From: Sclerotiophoma versabilis
Taxonomy: Eukaryota > Ascomycota > Dothideomycetes > Pleosporales > Didymellaceae
Assembly (NCBI GenBank): GCA_012274445.1
Contig: JAAROD010000029.1
Location: forward strand, 1,550,001 to 1,614,000
Direction: 5' to 3'
Length of the DNA: 64,000 bases
Part shown: positions 45,475 to 57,013 of the stretch, in pieces
Layout of the letters: each line of letters starts with the position of its first letter
Numbering within the stretch: position 1 is the first letter of the stretch
Notes under the pieces: model-generated
The model's input: the letters and a program-made list of their open reading frames with translations, nothing else
The model's database searches: none
Told to the model about the DNA's origin: nothing
Made by a program: the position numbers and the translations under genes

Positions 45475-46571
45475 ATGGTTGCGTCATCGCTCCTCTACGC
45501 TCTTCTGGCCGCCGCCTCCATGGTCGATGCTGCCTCGCATAAGAAGCAGATCAACTACGAGGTTGTCACGGGCATCTTCCAGCAGGACGACAGCAGCACC
45601 GACCCTAACACGTTCAACTTCATCAACTCCAACTTCGGCCTGATCAACCGCACATACCCCAGCGATCCCAAGTCCCCGGACACCAAGTATGCAACCCAGT
45701 GGCAGCGCCTTAACAAGTACATCAAGACTTTGAACAAGGAGAAGAAGACCCGCTACACGCTTTTGTTCCTCGGCCGCCACGGCGAGGGCTTCCACAACGC
45801 CGCTGAGTCCTACTTCGGCACCCCAGCTTGGAACTGCTATTGGTCTGAACTCGACGGCAATGGCACCGTCACTTGGGCGGATGCAAAGCTCACCCAGAAC
45901 GGCATCAAGCAGGCTCAAGACGTAAACGCCTTTTGGCAGCACCTGATCAACGATGAAAAGATCGCGCCCCCGGAGGCATACTACACCAGCCCCCTGTACC
46001 GCTGCCTGGACACCGCTCAGCTTACTTTCGCCAATCTGACTCTGCCGAAGAAGTCCCCCTTCGTGCCTACCATCAAGGAGTTCTTGCGCGAGGGTATCAG
46101 CGCCCATACTTGTGACCGTCGTAGCAACAAGACCTACATCCACCAGAACTTCCCTACCTACAACTTTGAGAAGGGCTTCCCTGAGAACGACCCGTACTGG
46201 AAAGAGCTCAGGGCCGAGCCCTCAGCCGATCAGGACATCCGCTCCAAGGCTGTCTTGGACGATATCTTCACCAACGACGACAGCACTTACATTTCCATCA
46301 CCTCGCACTCTGGCGAGATCGGCAGTTTGCTGCGAGGTACGGCCTTTTCAACAAGCATGATCAAAACATAGATGCTAATACCGTCACAGTCCTCGGCCAC
46401 CGCGTTTTCAAACTCGCGACCGGTGCTGCCATCCCCGTTCTCGTCAAACAGACAACGCTCACCGGCGATGCGCCAGTGACTACGACGGTGCCGTGGAACG
46501 CCCAGGCGACGTGCACTGCGCCGCCAACCATTCGTGACTCGAGCTGCAATGACTGCTCGTGCTGTCTGTAG
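45475..46571 (+). CDS. Secreted histidine phosphatase (phosphoglycerate mutase-like)
   Basis: Exons 45,475-46,336 and 46,390-46,571 (53-base intron, acceptor CACAG) give 347 residues. A signal peptide ends near residue 20. The branch-1 histidine phosphatase motif LGRHGEG has catalytic RHG at residues 101-103. The partner His is His278 in ITSHSGEIGSLLR. The proton-donor region is near YYTSPLYRCLDTAQ. A C-terminal Cys-rich end (NDCSCCL) is unusual and may be disulphide bonded or lipid modified. Several N-x-S/T sites fit secretion. The substrate is unknown; phosphate-monoester or sugar-phosphate hydrolysis is inferred from the fold. Confidence 0.85.
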
Positions 46572-49500
46572 GCTATGTATGTAGAGTAATATGTAATGTA
46601 CTATTTGTGACCAGCCGGCCTGACTGCAATGTCTCGTTTCACCACTCCTTACGCCTGACTTCATCAAATCTTGGTTTCTCCATTGGCCGTGCACCCGAGT
46701 TGCAATGCTATTGTGGAGAAGTAATGATAAGACCAAAAATACGAGCCGAAGGTGCTGTAGCAGCATCGTTCATCTAAGCGTCTCCGATGACTGATTTTAA
46801 GCTGGAAAATGTCGAGACTGTCAGGTCAGGCACAGCCATGTGCGCATATTGGTTCGAGATAAGCCAGACAGCTGGTCGTCTAGGCCTTGGTCAATCAGCT
46901 TTCATTGCTTGCTTTACTACAAGTATGAACAACTTCGGCTGTATCTAATGTTTGTAACGACGGGTTCGAAGTGGGGCCACGGGCCGTTGCGCCCTACCGC
47001 GATGACCGAGGTCAAGGATGACCGCTGTCATGTGTGAAAGGTCTGTAGAAACAACTGCATGTAACTTGCGGCTTTCGGTGCGAATAGGTGATCAACCTAT
47101 CGTGTTTGATTGATGAAGGTGAAGGTGTAAACGTAAAGCTGGTTTGGAGGTGGTGCAATTGAGATCAAGATCACACAGTATTGACTCAGGAGAAAAGGTG
47201 CTATCCGCCTCCGGTGAGTAGGCACATTGGACTACTTGTTCGGCTGTCAGGGTGGAGAAGCATGAAGTCCAGCCTTGCAGGTGTTAGAGCCTGGGTCGAG
47301 TTGTTGTGCGTTGCATGTCCAGAATGAAGCACTGCTCGGTCATCGCCGGCAGATGCTGCAGCTGAATGGAAACATGCCAACCTCCGGAAACATGACGCCG
47401 AAGCCGTGGGCAAATCAGGACAGCGATCTGGTGTTTAAGCAGTGTCGCATCCGGATGCCATATCCTACACCCTGGTGTGAATACTCGTTTCTGCAGAGAA
47501 AGGATATTTGCAAGCACTATCACTCACAACCACAGATTTTAAAGAATGAGGCACCAACCAATTCTAATGTCTGCCAAAATTCCCGCACTTCATCTTAGGC
47601 AGATGAAACTCGGCCAAATCGTGTGGATGGACGGGTTGCAGTGCGCTCAACACGCTTACAAAGGACAACCGGTAAGCTTGGTTGAGATGACCAACATTTC
47701 ATAACTCGAGAGAAGACGGAAGACTGAGGGTCGGGCTGGCATGAACATACGGAACGGCCCACATGTGAATTGTCAGAGCAATGCAAGCGTGTTATGTCGA
47801 TCCTCCCTCTGATGCAGAGGTTTGGGAGCAGATGCTGCCATGTCAAAGTCGTTGCTGTATGTTTTCCAAGCTGCCGATCCCATCTTGGCAAGTCGAAGAG
47901 TCAGTATCGTGATGTGACATGGGTTTTGTGCAGACAATGCCAATAGTGAATTTGTCGCGGAACAAAAGCTCATGATAGCTCGTAATAGTAAACTGTGATC
48001 GGCGTGCCTCGACCTCGTATGATGAAACACGCAACGGTCGGAGACATACCACTGTGCGTGTCATCCTCCACAACTGCCGTGTGCCGAGCCACGCTTGTAT
48101 AAAAAGTGAGGGGTAGGTGTGGTCGAAAACAGGTTTGCTGGTGAAGCTTTCTGGAATGTGGTGTGGTGTAGAGTTCAAGTCGAAACGGTGAAGACGTACT
48201 CATCCTTGCGTGAATCCATGTGGGCATCCTGGTGAACAAGGACGAGGTTGCACATGTGGAGAGTTACCCGGGCATGCTGCAGGTTCATGGACTCGCTCTG
48301 CATGAGGAGCGGACGCAGCTCCAAACTCCAGCAAAGACGAGGCGGCACGGCATGGATTGCACGCAGGGACGCGTTCTATCCAATCCGCTCGTTCCATCGA
48401 GTTCTGAGTGTGTAGGCAGACCTTTGTGACATTGCGATGTATTGTGACAAGAAGAAGGCTATAGTCGAGATGTGCGGCGGATCGTCCCTTGCGGGGATTC
48501 GGTAGACGATCAGTATTTGGTACGAATCGAAAATCGATGGGAACTGCTGGTCCTTACAGTACGGACTATTGCACACTCCACTGATCGTGCCTTCGCTCCA
48601 CACAAGATAATCATGTTAATCGTCATCCATACCGCAAGGTTCTGGCGAAACTCGGCCTGCTTGGGACAGAGCTCCAGCTTGCAAAACTCAACGTCGCGCT
48701 TTGATAGACCAGACCAAATGCTTCGTGACGCTTCTCAATGGATATTTCTTAGCCATGAGTTCCAGACAACTGCCGTAGCGCGAAACCGCAATCACGAAAC
48801 ACTAGTTGAGCACGCGCAGCTCATACAAATACCGAAGGCCTGTCCAGATGTGGCGGTCCGCTTGTTGGAACAACCTGAAGAAAAGCGGTCTAGTGCCTTC
48901 GCAAACGTCACAGGTTCATGATCAACTCTGGCCTCGCCGGTCCAATCAGGGTTTGTGCACTGGATGTTCCATGGCTGACAGAAGGTTTTGGCTGCGGCAG
49001 CCGGCTTGAAAATGCAATTGTCGTCGTTCTGCCTGACATGATCGTTGTACTCCCTATGCAGGTGCGTTATGGCTACCCTGGTAATAGAGCAGTATCTAAA
49101 GGGGAAGGATTGTCGGAGACGATACGTTATCGTTCATCAGGAGTAGTACAGCAATAATGCAAAGAGGTCTTTAGCGTGCGATACGGTATACCGCAGCTCC
49201 GCACGAGGGATTGATGATCGCTCCCGGGATTGAGGCATGCAAGGCTTTGGATGACGTGAAACTGCTAGACATCTTCGCAAGTTCCCGCAGAGTTGACATC
49301 GGGAGCGCAGCCAGCGAATCTAAGGGGTGACAATTCCTCGCTTGGCACATACCTCTAAAGCGTAGCAGAAAAGGTAAACGGAGAAGCACGGGTGATAAGC
49401 GCTAGCATAGAAATTGCAGGCTTTAGCCGCTTTTGCATCAACTGCACGTGGAGTGACCCCCGCTCGAAGCTGATTCCCCCTTAGCGTACTACCATTTTAA

Positions 49501-50185
49501 GTGGCTCGACCGTCCCTCCCGCGGATGGCCAGAACTAAGTTTGCCTGCGTCTTGACTACCGTGTGCCTCGCGGCTAATCTCTAGGGGGCAAGTATCCAAA
49601 GTGGACCTGCACGCAGCAAGGTGGAGTCCGCGTCTGACCCTCCAAAATGATCGAATCCAGTCACATGACCAGCATTTGTATTTTGACCGGCTACCACACT
49701 GTGACTGCATTTGCGCATATGCACTCCAAGCGGAATGTTAACTCTCTAGAGAGCTATAAAGTCTGCTAGAAGTCACCTCGGCAACTGAGCATGTCGTCGC
49801 TAGCAACTCCGGAGGCCGTGTGTGGCTGTCACTGGGCCGGGGATTTTAAGGACGGGATATCCTGGCCTTATGCAAGCAAAAAGTGCCATAGCTTTCAAAC
49901 CCCAGCAACAGGAATGTCACCAAGACTGTTTCCCAAGCTCGTCAGCAGGGATGCGCGGACGAAGCCCCCTTTAGGGTAGATTCCACTCCTTGAAACGGCC
50001 GGATCCTACATGTTCAAGAACCATTGACGGACCCACTTCACGTGGCGGGTCCCAGCTGGCCACGGTCGAGTTCCACCTTTGTTAGGATATAGAATTGACC
50101 TGGCCCCTTTGGTGAACAAGTCTGGTTCTGGGGGTTTCCTCTTCTTCAAGGTCCATGCGACAGGCAACCTCCACCGTACAATATC
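46572..50185. other. Gene-poor stretch of 3.6 kb
   Basis: No supported gene. Frames at 47,843-48,178 (minus), 48,472-48,921 and 48,918-49,157 (plus) have neither domains nor introns with consistent phase. Composition is normal, so this is not a RIPed repeat. The right end (about 49,700-50,185) should hold the promoter of the rhodopsin-domain gene. Confidence 0.45.
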
Positions 50186-51489
50186 ATGGCGATCCCTAAT
50201 CGTGGACCCGAACTCATTGGAGTGAATATAGCTTTTCTGGCTACAGCAATCATTGCGAACGCGTTACGATGTATCGTTCGAGTGAAGATGGTGAAAGCGT
50301 TTGGTGTCGATGACTGGCTCATGCTTGCCTCAACAGTGAGTGGTTATAAACTAATTGTGTCTTTACAGTCACTAACCATCCGCAGGTGTTCTTCATTGGA
50401 TACGCTGTTTCCTCAACAATAGGGGCTTACTACGGTACTGGTCGCCATCACCGGGACCTCGAGGAGTGGCAGATCGAGAAAGCGCGAAAGTGCTGGTTCT
50501 ACTGCTACCTCTTTTACTGTTGCTCTATGATCTTGTCCAAGATCTCTATCGGTTGCTTCCTGCTACGCATCTCCATCAAGCGTATCCACACCTGGATCAT
50601 CTACGCCGCCATGTTCGTCTCGACCTTTGCCTGTACGGCTTTCTTCTTTGTCACCCTCTTTCAATGTCATCCCATTAGATATTTCTGGAAGAAAAACATG
50701 GAAGACGGAACTTGCATCAACAACACCGTCATCATCGCACTCGGTTTTGTTTACAGTATCTTCAGCATCATTGCCGATTTCACCTTCGCTTTGCTCCCGG
50801 CATTCCTGGTCTGGAACCTGCAGCTGAAGAGGAGGACAAAGATTGCCCTAGTTCCGCTCCTTACTATGGGTTGCGTCGCCAGCGCTGCCGTCATCGCCCG
50901 CCTCCCTTTCCTTCCCAAGCTCAATTCACCAGACTTCCTTTGTAAGTTATCCCATCTCGTATCACACTTTTCTTCTGCTGACACGGAAAAAGGGGATACG
51001 CTCGACGTCGCTATCTGGTCTACAGTCGAACAAGGCCTCGCCATCACTGCTGGTAGTCTCGCAACCCTGCGTCCTCTCTTCACTCTCATCATGCACCAAA
51101 TGGGTCTCTCGACACGCCCTACCCAACCCCGACCTTCCAACTACGGCCTACAAACCCCTCCCGCTAGCCAGTTACTTGGTAGCAGACGTAAAGGAAGCAC
51201 AAACGACCTTGACACCTACGGGTTAACCAATGTCCAAGAAACACGGATATCAGACGATTCGATTGCCAAGGAATCAAGCTTTCCCAAGTCGCCGAATTGG
51301 TTCAATGGCAATGGACCGCAGAGTATGACAAAAAGCCAAGTGAGGGCTGACAATGAGAGCGAAAGGAGTCTGAGGCTCAAGAGCTCAAGAAGTAGCAGCG
51401 AAGACCAGATGCACATCATGGTCTCGAAGACATTCTGGGTCGACGAGGAGAGAGCGTCGATAGCTTCCCGAGGGCAGAAATTCCCATAG
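50186..51489 (+). CDS. Fungal rhodopsin-domain seven-helix membrane protein
   Basis: Exons 50,186-50,335, 50,386-50,941 and 50,993-51,489 (introns 50 and 51 bases) give 400 residues. There are seven hydrophobic segments in residues 10-290. Family marks of the fungal rhodopsin-domain (SAT4/PTH11-related) proteins are present: FGVDDWLMLAS after helix 1-2, GTGRHH, CWFYCYLFYCCSMILSKISI, CHPIRYFW with paired Cys outside, and VDVAIWST-like LDVAIWSTVEQGLAITAGSL before the last helix. The Ser/Arg-rich cytoplasmic tail is about 110 residues. Such proteins are orphan receptors or membrane proteins without retinal-binding Lys; the ligand cannot be told. No CFEM domain at the N-terminus. Confidence 0.85.
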
Positions 51490-53931
51490 TATAATGATGT
51501 TCTGCGATTACGACACAAATATACCCCATACTTAATGTTCAATTACTTTAATATCGGCGCCATCTTTCACTTGTATGTGCGGGTCGCTACATTCTCATAG
51601 ACTCCTTAGGTTTTGGGACATCACGCGCACATTCATCATAAACCCTTTGTGTGATCTTGCCTCAAACAAGGACAAGCGATGTCTATAACTATCAAAGACA
51701 TGGTACATATGCTAGGTACACACCGCCATAGACAGAATGTCTAGAATCAGGCGCAACGTTAGAGCAGCAAAATCGCGCAGAACAGCCCACCTACCTGATA
51801 TGGCCTGACATGTGGAGGACACGCAAGCCCTGCCTTAATGCAAGCAATATCAGGCGTGCTGACATGGGCCGACCGAGAAATCAATTGCGAATTGCGAGCG
51901 ACCCGTCGGAGGACAAATCCGACTGGTTGGAAATGCACGTGGTCAGGTACACCACACCCTGGGATCGCAGAAGGGCAATTGAAGATTTGCGATTCGGCAT
52001 TACCATTTACCTCCGCATTCACCAATGGTCGATACGGCAGGCTCGACTTGCGAGAGACAGCGACTGCATCACTGCAAACCTCAGATAGCGACCCCATCAC
52101 CTCAAAACACAATCAATCCTACTTCAACTGCCGACATACATTACCCACGTGCAGTCTCCACGTTGTGTTCCACGATGTCCATGTAACAGCATGTATGAAT
52201 CATGGAGACTGGATAGCCGTTTCGACTTCACGCGCGTCTTCAACCCGGGCATCCTTCATCATGCATGCTTCCGCGGACCGTGAGTAGCGCAGCGTAGCGG
52301 GGCATAGCGGGGCAGAGCCTCAGGCATGCAGTTCAAAACATTCTTGGCGTGAGAATTACAGAGTCAAGAGCAAAACACGCAATCGCACCCCAAGCAACAA
52401 GAGTCCAGGTATGGTATTAATCCCTCAACCTTGTCGCGGCGGCAGCGATTATGCCTACCATTTGGGCTGCGCAATGGCCGGGCTGATCATGGCACGACGA
52501 ATCTGGACGACTTTCAGGCACAGCCGGAGATGTCCACCAATTTGGTAATTCTGACGAGCGGGCCCGCAAGCATCCTTGCTTCCAAGAGTGCTGGGCCTCG
52601 GTCGCACGCTCTAGCAACCCTGTCTGGGTTGCCTAGAAACGTATTTGGACGTGAGTCGTGGAGAGCACGTGCTGAAGGCGGGTTTTCGTCAGGTTTGGGA
52701 GCACGGGACGAGGGGTTGGATAGTGAACGTGCTCGCAGGACTGTTTCCGGGGACAGGCATAACACTCAACCGCCGCTAGGATTGCACTTGTTCGTCGGTA
52801 ATCAAACGCAGCATATTGTTTTCGATGAGGGTAATATTGTTGTCAAAGAGTTCTGCGCCCTCGCTTAATTACGCTACGTGAGTAAGTACGCGCGAACAAA
52901 CCCATTGCTAAGTTCTCTTGCCTTGCGCCACCTCCCGAAACTTACCTAACTCTGCAGTTCTGGCGGCGCGCATAGCTAGCGTACCAAGGTTTAGGCTGAA
53001 CGCGGTGCTACCCCATTGGCCGACCCCATCGTGATCTCCGGCAATCAGGTCAAGGCGACGGGAGGTAGATCGCACTTTCCATGTAGCTGGAAATGTTATG
53101 TGTGACCGGTGCTGTGGTGGGCGGCATGATTGAAGCGCTGCAGTCTACTGGAAGGCAGTGCCGAAGTGCTGAACAGGTGGCTGGTAGTTCAAATGTTCGA
53201 GAAGGCTAAGGTGGAGGCAGAACCAAGCCATTCAATAAGCCTTGCGTGATCATGAGACTATCTTGCTTGGAGCGGAGTTTGACGACTAGGGCTCATGGCC
53301 ATCTTTATGTACACGGGAAGCTGCCTTTGAAAGAAGAAAAGACCGCTCTTTGTTCGTGACAATTACTAGTTGGCGTATGATATTGCTTTTCTGGGGCTTC
53401 TGTCATAGCCTGAAGGATTTGGCCTATTGATAGCATCCAGCCTACATCCTCTTCAGCATCGGACATTACTTCCACGTGGGCGGGGAGGTTCTTTTTGCAA
53501 TCCTTCAATGACCTATCAAGCTTTCAGGCGCCCACGGTCCTGTCAACGAAGGAACCGCAGCGCCACGTGGCGTACAATCTCCGACTAGGCACATCTGAAG
53601 TCTTTGTGCAGCCTCGTTTGAGGAATGAAGCCAGCAAAGTTGCTTTTGCAAGGCGGCTGCTCGTAATCAATACCAGCAACACTCCCCACTATCCATGTAG
53701 AACTATCTGGTCCGTCATCCCAAATGCAGAAGTTGAATTGCGGTGCACATGAATCGTTCTTCCAGCTCAGGTACTTTAATGCAAATTGAGAGTGGCACAA
53801 AGCGACAGGTGTCGTAACTGCGGTCCATCTGGTCGTGACCATGGGTAGATTGATTACTCCCGTAACCTTCTCTCACACTTTGTCATGACCATCATATCGT
53901 ACACAGAATCCCCAATACTTTCGACACAAAT
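51490..53931. other. Gene-poor stretch of 2.4 kb
   Basis: No supported gene. Frames at 51,838-52,287 and 52,431-52,868 (plus) and 53,585-53,842 (minus) lack motifs. A short tandem of GCGTAGCGGGGCATAGCG type lies at about 52,288-52,315. Confidence 0.45.
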
Positions 53932-55122
53932 TCATCTTGATGACCTTGCGGTCTGCCTCTTAATCCTCGCCTCTTCGACTGTCTTGGCAGGCCTCTTGAG
54001 CACGACAGGCCCCTTCACAACCGGTCTCCTGATCGCGCCCATCGGCCCAGTAACAGCCGCCTTCTCTTCTTTGACTGCTTTATTTGTCTGTCCCTTGATC
54101 CTCATAGCAACCTCTTCCCATACTCCCGGCACGCCCGTTTTCGCAGTGAACATCTTGCCCTCTTTGACGAAAAACTTGTATCTGGGTTCGGCAATGACTT
54201 CCAACATGCGTCTCCAGAGGCCCTTCTCGCGCTGTCTCTTCGCCCAGTCGTCCGTTTTCGGAATCTCTAGGTTGGCCAAGCGGAACTTCATAGGCGGTAG
54301 GGCACGTAGTTCGTGCAGGAAGGCGGTAGTGTTTTTACGGAAGGGGAAGATACGGAGAGTTACGAATTCGAGCTTGATGTTGGTGGTAGTGGATGCATTG
54401 GCGGGGATGTTCAAGCTCCGGGCGAAGTTCATCAGGTTGTGACGACTGCGACGGGCGTGCTCTGGGATCTGAAGGAAGACTTGGTGCACGAAAGGCGCGG
54501 TCACATAGGCCATGGTTAAGGTTGGTATTGTGCCCAGGACACCGACTGGGGTTCGTTAGGGCATAGTCCAAAGAGGAATTTGGAGTAGAGTGATTGGCTC
54601 AAAGCAGGTGAAAGGAAACAGTCTAGAATGACAGGAAGCAGACAATGATAAGTGCGTGGAGAGGGTACAACGAATCAAGATGGAACTCAAAAAGATGCTT
54701 CTTACCCAAGATGGCTTGAGCTTTCCTCAGATTCGGATCGGGTTGATTTTCGTTGTTCCATAATGGCGGCACAGCGAAGACAAGTGTTGTTCCAAACTGC
54801 AGCAGCGCCATGGCTTTCCAGAAGGACACCCATGTTGTGCGAGTGTCGCCGGCATCGTAGATCAACAATCTCGACTTGTACACTATACAGTATCAGCCAT
54901 ACAAACTTGACAATTCAATGGGCATTGACCGAGTGTGCACTCACTGCGCTGCTTCTCAGCATTTTTAGCTGCTACACGTAACGCAGGTGACGTCGAAAAT
55001 TTCCGATGGCAGCTGCTGCAGACAAACTGCGCAATCTTCAGTTTTGGGGCTTGTAGGGCATTCCGCGCCCATGGCGCTGAGCCTCTAAAGGCAGCTGAGA
55101 GTGCAAAGAATCGCGATTGCAT
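53932..55122 (-). CDS. Probable mitochondrial inner-membrane protein (TMEM-type)
   Basis: Three exons, 54,945-55,122, 54,706-54,882 and 53,932-54,545 (introns 62 and 160 bases), give 322 residues. The N-terminus is basic and Ser/Ala-rich and ends in RKFSTSPALR, a typical fungal mitochondrial cleavage region. YKSRLLIYDAGDTRTTWVSF leads into two hydrophobic segments (FWKAMALLQFGTTLVFAVPP and TIPTLTMAYVTAPFVHQVFL). A basic C-terminal part with IFPFRKNTT and VKGPVVLKRPAK follows. The layout resembles the TMEM70/TMEM186/TMEM223 group of assembly factors, but I cannot assign it firmly. The first ATG in frame is 55,137; 55,122 is the next. It is divergent from the cyclase gene, 243 bases apart. Confidence 0.72.
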
Positions 55123-55365
55123 CTCAATTGATGTCAAAGTGAATGCGGGTTGGGCGACGCGAAAATGGAGGAGGCTCGGCTAGACTTGCCCCTGAAGCAC
55201 GCTGTCACATGATGATCATGGACCCTGGAATCGGTGTGGGGATGTGACCACGATTCAGTACCCTCGAGTGCTCGTACTCTGGTGTCGACAGCTCATTGCC
55301 CCGGTGGATACTCTTGCGTGAATATTCTTGGATGTGTGAGGGTCTGATGTGAGGCGACTGCCATC

Positions 55366-56579
55366 ATGTTCTTTGCTTTTGCGCTGCTGTCGCTCGGTTC
55401 GCTCTGCTCTCTCGGTTGTGCCTACCATGATCTCAGCGACGACACTCTCAAGAACCTGCCGAGTCCAGGCGACGACTTCAACATCAAGACTGGAGCACTG
55501 CTAGCACCGATTTTGCGGCCACGAGTGTCTGGCACAGAAGGCAATGCGGCCGTGCGAAACCACTTCATCGACTTCTTCAAGACGAATCTGCCAGAATGGC
55601 GCATTGAGTTGCACAACTCGACCTCCACGACGCCTGTGAGCAAAGGGAAGGATGTTCCTTTCGTCAATCTCATTGCGACTCGCGACCCGCCTGGAACCAG
55701 CGAGGGCGATGTCTTGCGCCTGGCATTGGTAGCGCACTATGACAGCAAACTCACGCCGAAGGGCTTCATCGGCGCAACGGACAGTGCTGCGCCCTGCGCG
55801 ATGCTGATGCATGTTGCGCGCACCCTCGATGCGGCACTGACGAGAAAGTGGGCAGCCGGCGCCGGCGACGACCTGGACGTGGAGCACAAGGGCGTGCAGA
55901 TATTGATGCTGGACGGCGAGGAGGCGTTCCATAGCTGGACTGACACAGACAGTCTGTATGGGGCACGGTAGGCGCACAACCGCCATTTGGCAGGCGCGAT
56001 TGCTGACATGCATGCAGAGCTCTAGCTGAAGATTGGGAAGCGAGCTTTCACACGGCCGCCTCGACATACCGCACGCCCCTCGACTCGATGGAGCTTTTTG
56101 TCCTGCTCGACCTGCTGGGCTCGGCTGGCCCCCGCGTGCCATCATACTTCAAGACTACACACTGGGCATACAAGCACATGGCGAGCGTGGAGGATCGTCT
56201 GCGCAAGCTGAACCTGATGAGGTCTTCGCCCAACCACCCGGACCGAATCGCCAAGCGGGAGAACAAGAAGCCGCGCGCTGAGCCACACTTTTTACATGAG
56301 GAGAACAAGTCTGAAGCCTCCTTTATGGGTGGGTTCGTCCAGGACGACCATGTCCCTTTCATGGCTCGCGGTGTGGAAATCCTACACATTATTCCATCGC
56401 CATTCCCACTGGTGTGGCATGAGATAACGGACGACGGAGAACACTTGGATATGGACACAGTGGAGGATTGGACAAAGATAGTTACTGCCTTCGCCGCAGA
56501 GTGGATGGAGTTGGAGGGCTTCTTTGACTTCACAGCAGAGAAGCGGCGGGATATGGTAGCAGAGAAATCGGAATTGTAA
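55366..56579 (+). CDS. Secreted glutaminyl-peptide cyclotransferase (M28 family)
   Basis: Zinc enzyme that forms pyroglutamate at protein N-termini in the secretory pathway. Exons 55,366-55,967 and 56,018-56,579 (50-base intron) give 387 residues with a signal peptide (about 1-19). Family motifs: LALVAHYDSK (His124), IGATDSAAPCAM (zinc-ligand Asp139), MLDGEEAF (Glu185/Glu186; ligand and general base), LFVLLDLLGSAGP (Asp ligand region), and PSPFPLVWHEITDDGEHLD with the last zinc His. All match the animal and fungal QC pattern. No truncation seen; the start is the first ATG of the frame. Confidence 0.9.
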
Positions 56580-57013
56580 GTAGCTTTCAACAGTCGAACT
56601 AGTTTCGAGTTAACACTGCCTAGTGAGTTAGCCTAACTTACGACAGTATGAAACATCTTCGGCATCTGACAACCACCATGCTGCGTTCTGAACACAAGTC
56701 TTTCACATGGCTCTCAGCTAACGAACAGTGTCAACAAAAGAAGTACAAGCCAACGCTCACCGTTAAGACAATACTCTTTGTGGATTGATTGAGTTTAGGC
56801 TATCGGCTACCAGGTTAAGACAAAGGGACTTGGAACTTGATGTCTAGTCAAAGACTTCTATGTCCGTGAAAAACATCATTAAAGCCCTGGTGGTCGCACA
56901 GCCGCGCTTGAGACCGGCTTTTCGTTATCGACTGGCATGTCACACATTCCGAGCTCATCAGAGTGATATTAGTCGACTTACAAACAGATATCAGACACTG
57001 CATTTGGCTTGAG
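56580..57013. other. Intergenic stretch, nothing recognised
   Basis: 434 bases between the cyclase stop and the pseudogene. Repeats or RNA genes were not seen. An in-frame ATG at 56,963 precedes the chosen start of the next frame. Confidence 0.5.

Noticed and set aside
48472..49157. Two successive plus-strand frames
   Set aside because: Joining gives no recognisable protein and there is no convincing splice pair.
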